Program-made: the position numbers and the translations under genes
In this document: one piece after another, positions 5,945 through 8,378 of the stretch
Layout: each line of letters begins with the position of its first letter
How positions within the stretch are numbered: the stretch's first letter is position 1
The notes under the pieces: model-generated
What the model was told of the DNA's origin: nothing
The model's database searches: none
What the model saw: only the letters and a program-made list of their open reading frames with translations
Source of the DNA: Fervidobacterium sp.
GTDB taxonomy: Bacteria > Thermotogota > Thermotogae > Thermotogales > Fervidobacteriaceae
Length of the DNA: 8,378 nt
Reading direction: 5' to 3'
Assembly (NCBI GenBank): GCA_003526765.1
Contig: DPXZ01000017.1
Span: forward strand, 1-8,378

Positions 5945-7174
5945 CTCTGCAGCGAGGCTTGCAAGTTCAGAACGCTCACCTTTTGTAAGCACGATGTGGC
6001 ACACTATCTTTTGCCCTCTCAATTTAGTAGCAGCGTGGACTAATCCATTACTGCTATCATCCAAATACGGAGTATCTATCTGATACGGATCTCCCGTCAA
6101 GACAATCTTTGAACCATCTCCTGCCCTTGTCAATATGGTCTTAATTTCAAGAGGTGTAAGGTTCTGTGCCTCGTCGATTATTATGAATTGCTTCGGGATA
6201 GAACGTCCTCTGATGTATGTCAAAGCTTCAAGCTCTATAATCTCTTTTTTCATTAAATCTTTGAAACTGACATTGTTTAGCCTGCAGATGTATTCCAAAT
6301 TGTCCATTACGCCACTCATCCAAGGGGATATCTTTTCTTCCAATGCACCAGGAAGGTAACCTATGTCTTTCCCACCCATTGGTATCAATGGCCGAGCAAC
6401 TGTTATCCTATCGTAAATACCTTCTATCAAAGTCTTTTGAAGACCTGCGGCCAACGCGAGGAAGGTCTTACCGGTTCCTGCGATACCAATCAACGATACC
6501 AGGTTTATTTGATCATTTGTGAGTGCATCAAGAGAAAAAAGTTGCTCCTTATTTCTAGGTGTTACACCGAAGACCTTTGGCTTAGAATCGATCTTTACAA
6601 ATTTATCACCATCGAATCTGAAAAAGCCTTCGTTGGATTCGACATATTCGTTTGGCACCAACGTTTCCTTATTGATCTCATCTATTTTCTTGACCGTGTG
6701 ATATCCCAATGGTAATTTATTGAGATCATTTTTATCTGTCAGATAATCTTGAGCAACTAATCCAAGTGCTGAAGCCTTCAATCTCAGGCTTATATCTTTC
6801 GAAACGATGATCGTTGGAATATTGCTATGTTCTTTAAGATACATTGCATACGAAATTATCCAGTTATCCACATACTTTTCAAACAAGAACTTTACCTGGT
6901 ACCTATCGAAATCAGATTCAGTAAGCACAGAAATCATCAATTGTCCACCGTTGGAAAGTTTTATTCCAGTGTTCAGATCTCCACGGTTACGCAACTCTTC
7001 GAGTGACCTTATCACAGTACGTACATTCTTACCAATTCTACCTTGTTCTCTTTTCAGTTTATCGAGCTCTTCCAAAACCGGTAATGGGATAAAGACATTG
7101 TTATCTTGAAAAGAATATATCGCATCGGGATCGTGTACAAGTACGTTTGTATCCAAAATGTAATTCTTGACCAT
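5936..7174 (-). CDS. PIN domain-PhoH ATPase fusion (PhoH2/YlaK type), probable RNA helicase/ribonuclease
   Basis: A 412-residue cytosolic protein with two domains. The N-terminal PIN nuclease domain (about 1-150) keeps the acidic residues that bind metal: D8 in ILDTNVL, E35/E36 in VLEELDKL, D103 in VDNWII and D127 in VSKDISLRLKA. It should therefore be catalytically able. A linker of about 55 residues leads to the PhoH P-loop ATPase (about 205-412). That domain has Walker A GIAGTGKT (230-237), the RPLIPMGGKDIGYLPG block (261-276), Walker B IIIDEAQN (331-338) and the sensor-like GDPYQID (361-367). Studied PIN-PhoH proteins unwind and cut RNA, so a role in RNA turnover or quality control is the natural inference. 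The ATG at 7174 has AAGGAG 7 nt upstream, and only one base separates it from the stop of the exonuclease gene. This tight spacing indicates co-translation. It is distinct from the short PhoH (YbeZ) that lacks PIN. Confidence 0.93.
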   Translation of the reverse strand: MVKNYILDTNVLVHDPDAIYSFQDNNVFIPLPVLEELDKLKREQGRIGKNVRTVIRSLEELRNRGDLNTGIKLSNGGQLMISVLTESDFDRYQVKFLFEKYVDNWIISYAMYLKEHSNIPTIIVSKDISLRLKASALGLVAQDYLTDKNDLNKLPLGYHTVKKIDEINKETLVPNEYVESNEGFFRFDGDKFVKIDSKPKVFGVTPRNKEQLFSLDALTNDQINLVSLIGIAGTGKTFLALAAGLQKTLIEGIYDRITVARPLIPMGGKDIGYLPGALEEKISPWMSGVMDNLEYICRLNNVSFKDLMKKEIIELEALTYIRGRSIPKQFIIIDEAQNLTPLEIKTILTRAGDGSKIVLTGDPYQIDTPYLDDSSNGLVHAATKLRGQKIVCHIVLTKGERSELASLAAEML

Positions 7175-7175
7175 C

Positions 7176-7742
7176 TCAGTACTCCTTTCCCAACCATTTT
7201 TTCAAGAACTCATGCATCGTTTCCCACCCAAACTTATCAAAGAATTTAATGAACACCTCAGCAGTAACCGTCGCATCATCGTAAGCTCTATGCGTTACCT
7301 TATGCGATACACCAAATTCCTGGGCAAGGCTTTCAAGTTTTCTTCGCCTTCCATATATCGTTTGAGAAATATCCAACGTATCTATGTAGTACACATTCAA
7401 TGGCAGCTGACCAATTTCTTTGGCCGCATAATCCAAGAAGGTTAAATCAAACTTTGCATTGTGAAATACCATTATCGTATCTTGAGAGTACTTTCTCAAC
7501 ACTGATATGACTTCATCTAATCCAGGAGCACCATCTATATCACTATTCGTGATCTTGTGAATCTTCTGAGCGTACGCATGGATGTAAACCTTCGGATTTA
7601 CCAAAGATGAGTAAACAAGCTCCCTAACGATTTTACCCTTGTAAACCGGAACGATTGCGACTTCGATGATCATATCTCCCATCGAAGGATCTAACCCTGT
7701 TGTCTCTATATCTACAGCACAATATACATTTTCATCCCACAT
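7176..7742 (-). CDS. DnaQ-type DEDDh 3'-5' exonuclease (DNA polymerase III epsilon-like)
   Basis: A 188-residue single-domain exonuclease. All DEDDh motifs are present: Exo I VDIETTG (10-16; D11, E13), Exo II VFHNAKFD (92-99; D99), and Exo III HRAYDDA (151-157) with H151 and D156. The stretch AQKIHKITNSDI matches the usual A..IHGIT.. of epsilon-type proofreaders. It removes nucleotides from 3' ends of DNA or RNA. It could be a proofreading subunit, a stand-alone DNA repair exonuclease or an RNase T-like trimming enzyme; the sequence does not decide. The frame is open back to 7835, overlapping fliG, but the ATG at 7742 gives the normal family N-terminus (MWDENVYCAVDIETTG), with AAGGAGAG upstream. 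The gene is followed after one base by the PIN-PhoH gene, which hints at a shared nucleic-acid processing role. Confidence 0.92.
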   Translation of the reverse strand: MWDENVYCAVDIETTGLDPSMGDMIIEVAIVPVYKGKIVRELVYSSLVNPKVYIHAYAQKIHKITNSDIDGAPGLDEVISVLRKYSQDTIMVFHNAKFDLTFLDYAAKEIGQLPLNVYYIDTLDISQTIYGRRRKLESLAQEFGVSHKVTHRAYDDATVTAEVFIKFFDKFGWETMHEFLKKWLGKEY

Positions 7743-7750
7743 TAAAAATA

Positions 7751-7758
7751 CTCTCCTT
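7751..7758 (-). promoter_or_regulatory. Shine-Dalgarno for the internal start of the exonuclease gene
   Basis: The minus strand reads AAGGAGAG, with 8 nt between its end and the ATG at 7742. It supports the internal ATG over the 31-residue extension, which would run into fliG and matches nothing in the family. Confidence 0.6.
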
Positions 7759-7770
7759 AGTGAACCCCTT

Positions 7771-7786
7771 ATGACAAAGCATGACA
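7771..7786. repeat. Short direct repeat, ATGACA twice at 10-bp spacing
   Basis: Plus-strand ATGACA at 7771-7776 and again at 7781-7786, in the 58-nt gap between fliG and the exonuclease gene. The period is about one helical turn, as in some half-site pairs. It may well be chance in so short a stretch. No terminator hairpin is seen in the gap, and I find no convincing promoter. Confidence 0.3.
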
Positions 7787-7800
7787 GAGTTGAAAACAAA

Positions 7801-8378
7801 TTAGGTGATGAGTTCTTCTCCACCACCGTGTGCAACGACTATTTCTCCTGCTTCTTCGAGTCGTCTTATCACATTTATGATCTTTTGTTGAGCTTCTTCA
7901 ACATCTTTCACTCTTACAGGTCCCATGAATTCTATTTCATCTTTTAACAATTGTTGTGCACGTTTCGACATATTGTTGAATATCTTTTCTTTTAAATCCT
8001 CTGAAGCACCCTTCAATGCAACTGCCAAATCTTGTGTGTTGATTTCTCTAAGTACAAGTTGTACTGATCTGTCATCGAGTTTGAGTATATCTTCAAAGAC
8101 AAACATCCTTTTCCTGATCTCCTCAGCAAGTTCTGGAGATTCATACGTAAGCCTTTCCATTAGCGTTCTTTCCGTAGACCTATCAAGGTTATTCATTATC
8201 TCAGCAGCAGTATCAAGTCCACCAACAACACTCATTGTTTGCGTCGTAACACCGGCGAATTTCTTTTCCAGCAACTTTTCCACTTCTTTAACGACATCTG
8301 GTGAGGCTCTTTCTAACAATGAAATTCTCTTTACAACCTCAAGTTGAAGATTTTCCGGAAGTGCTCCCAAAACTTGCG
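7801..8378 (-). CDS. fliG: Flagellar motor switch protein FliG, middle/C-terminal part (partial, 5' end outside window)
   Basis: The last 191 codons of fliG; the frame is open at the window edge. FliG sits in the C-ring of the flagellar motor. It binds FliF and FliM, and contacts the stator through charged residues, so it sets torque and direction. Numbering from the first visible residue: the end of the middle domain begins with QVLGALPENLQLEVV; GGLDTAAEI (52-60) is the glycine-hinged region of the linker; MFVF (91-94) is the hinge within the C-terminal domain; and DDRSVQLVLR (101-110) is the start of the charged torque helix. The tail EEAGEIVVAHGGGEEL is typical of Thermotogales FliG. No defect is seen. 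The TTG at 8368-8370 lies within the coding frame and is not a start. FliG here leads into nuclease genes; no other flagellar structural gene follows. Confidence 0.97.
   Translation of the reverse strand, partial: QVLGALPENLQLEVVKRISLLERASPDVVKEVEKLLEKKFAGVTTQTMSVVGGLDTAAEIMNNLDRSTERTLMERLTYESPELAEEIRKRMFVFEDILKLDDRSVQLVLREINTQDLAVALKGASEDLKEKIFNNMSKRAQQLLKDEIEFMGPVRVKDVEEAQQKIINVIRRLEEAGEIVVAHGGGEELIT

Noticed and set aside
7743..7835. 31-residue N-terminal extension of the exonuclease
   Set aside because: Would overlap the end of fliG by 35 bases, has no good ribosome site, and adds residues before a normal family N-terminus.
8368..8370. TTG as a start of a short FliG
   Set aside because: The frame continues through it to the window edge with residues fitting the FliG middle domain, so this is an internal Leu.

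Overview
The window comes from the genome of an AT-rich thermophilic bacterium of the order Thermotogales. Fervidobacterium or a close relative is my best guess, made from remembered protein similarity and not from a search. The FliG, CheX and RbgA translations read very like their Thermotoga maritima counterparts. All ten genes I can support lie on the minus strand, so transcription runs from position 8378 towards 1. The genes are packed tightly, with gaps of 1 to about 60 nt or short overlaps. Strong purine-rich Shine-Dalgarno (SD) sites precede most starts. I see no RNA gene, CRISPR array, mobile element or convincing rho-independent terminator, and no gene-free stretch longer than about 60 bases.

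In transcription order: the 3' part of fliG (flagellar motor switch), cut by the window edge; a DnaQ-type 3'-5' exonuclease; a PIN-PhoH ATPase/ribonuclease; an unrecognised protein of about 182 residues; a long coiled-coil ATPase of the Rad50/SMC-like YhaN type with a membrane hairpin in its middle; pyrH (UMP kinase); rbgA (GTPase for 50S ribosome assembly); cheX (CheY-P phosphatase); an MTA/SAH nucleosidase; and the first 51 codons of an RluA-family rRNA pseudouridine synthase. The layout suggests one long operon or a few overlapping transcription units. It mixes motility (fliG, cheX), nucleic-acid processing (exonuclease, PIN-PhoH, YhaN-like ATPase), nucleotide supply (pyrH), ribosome maturation (rbgA, rluC-like) and methyl-cycle salvage (nucleosidase).

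The least explained part is the pair at 2877-5872. The unknown protein overlaps the YhaN-like ATPase gene by 10 nt, so the two are probably co-translated and may form a complex. No Mre11/SbcD-type nuclease is encoded in the window. The ATPase has a perfect Walker A, but Asn where the second Walker B acid should be, an altered signature loop, and no histidine in the H-loop. The nucleosidase is also unusual: it has Asp in place of the near-invariant ribose-binding Glu. Several starts need correction from the longest reading frame, and the SD sites that decide them are listed separately.
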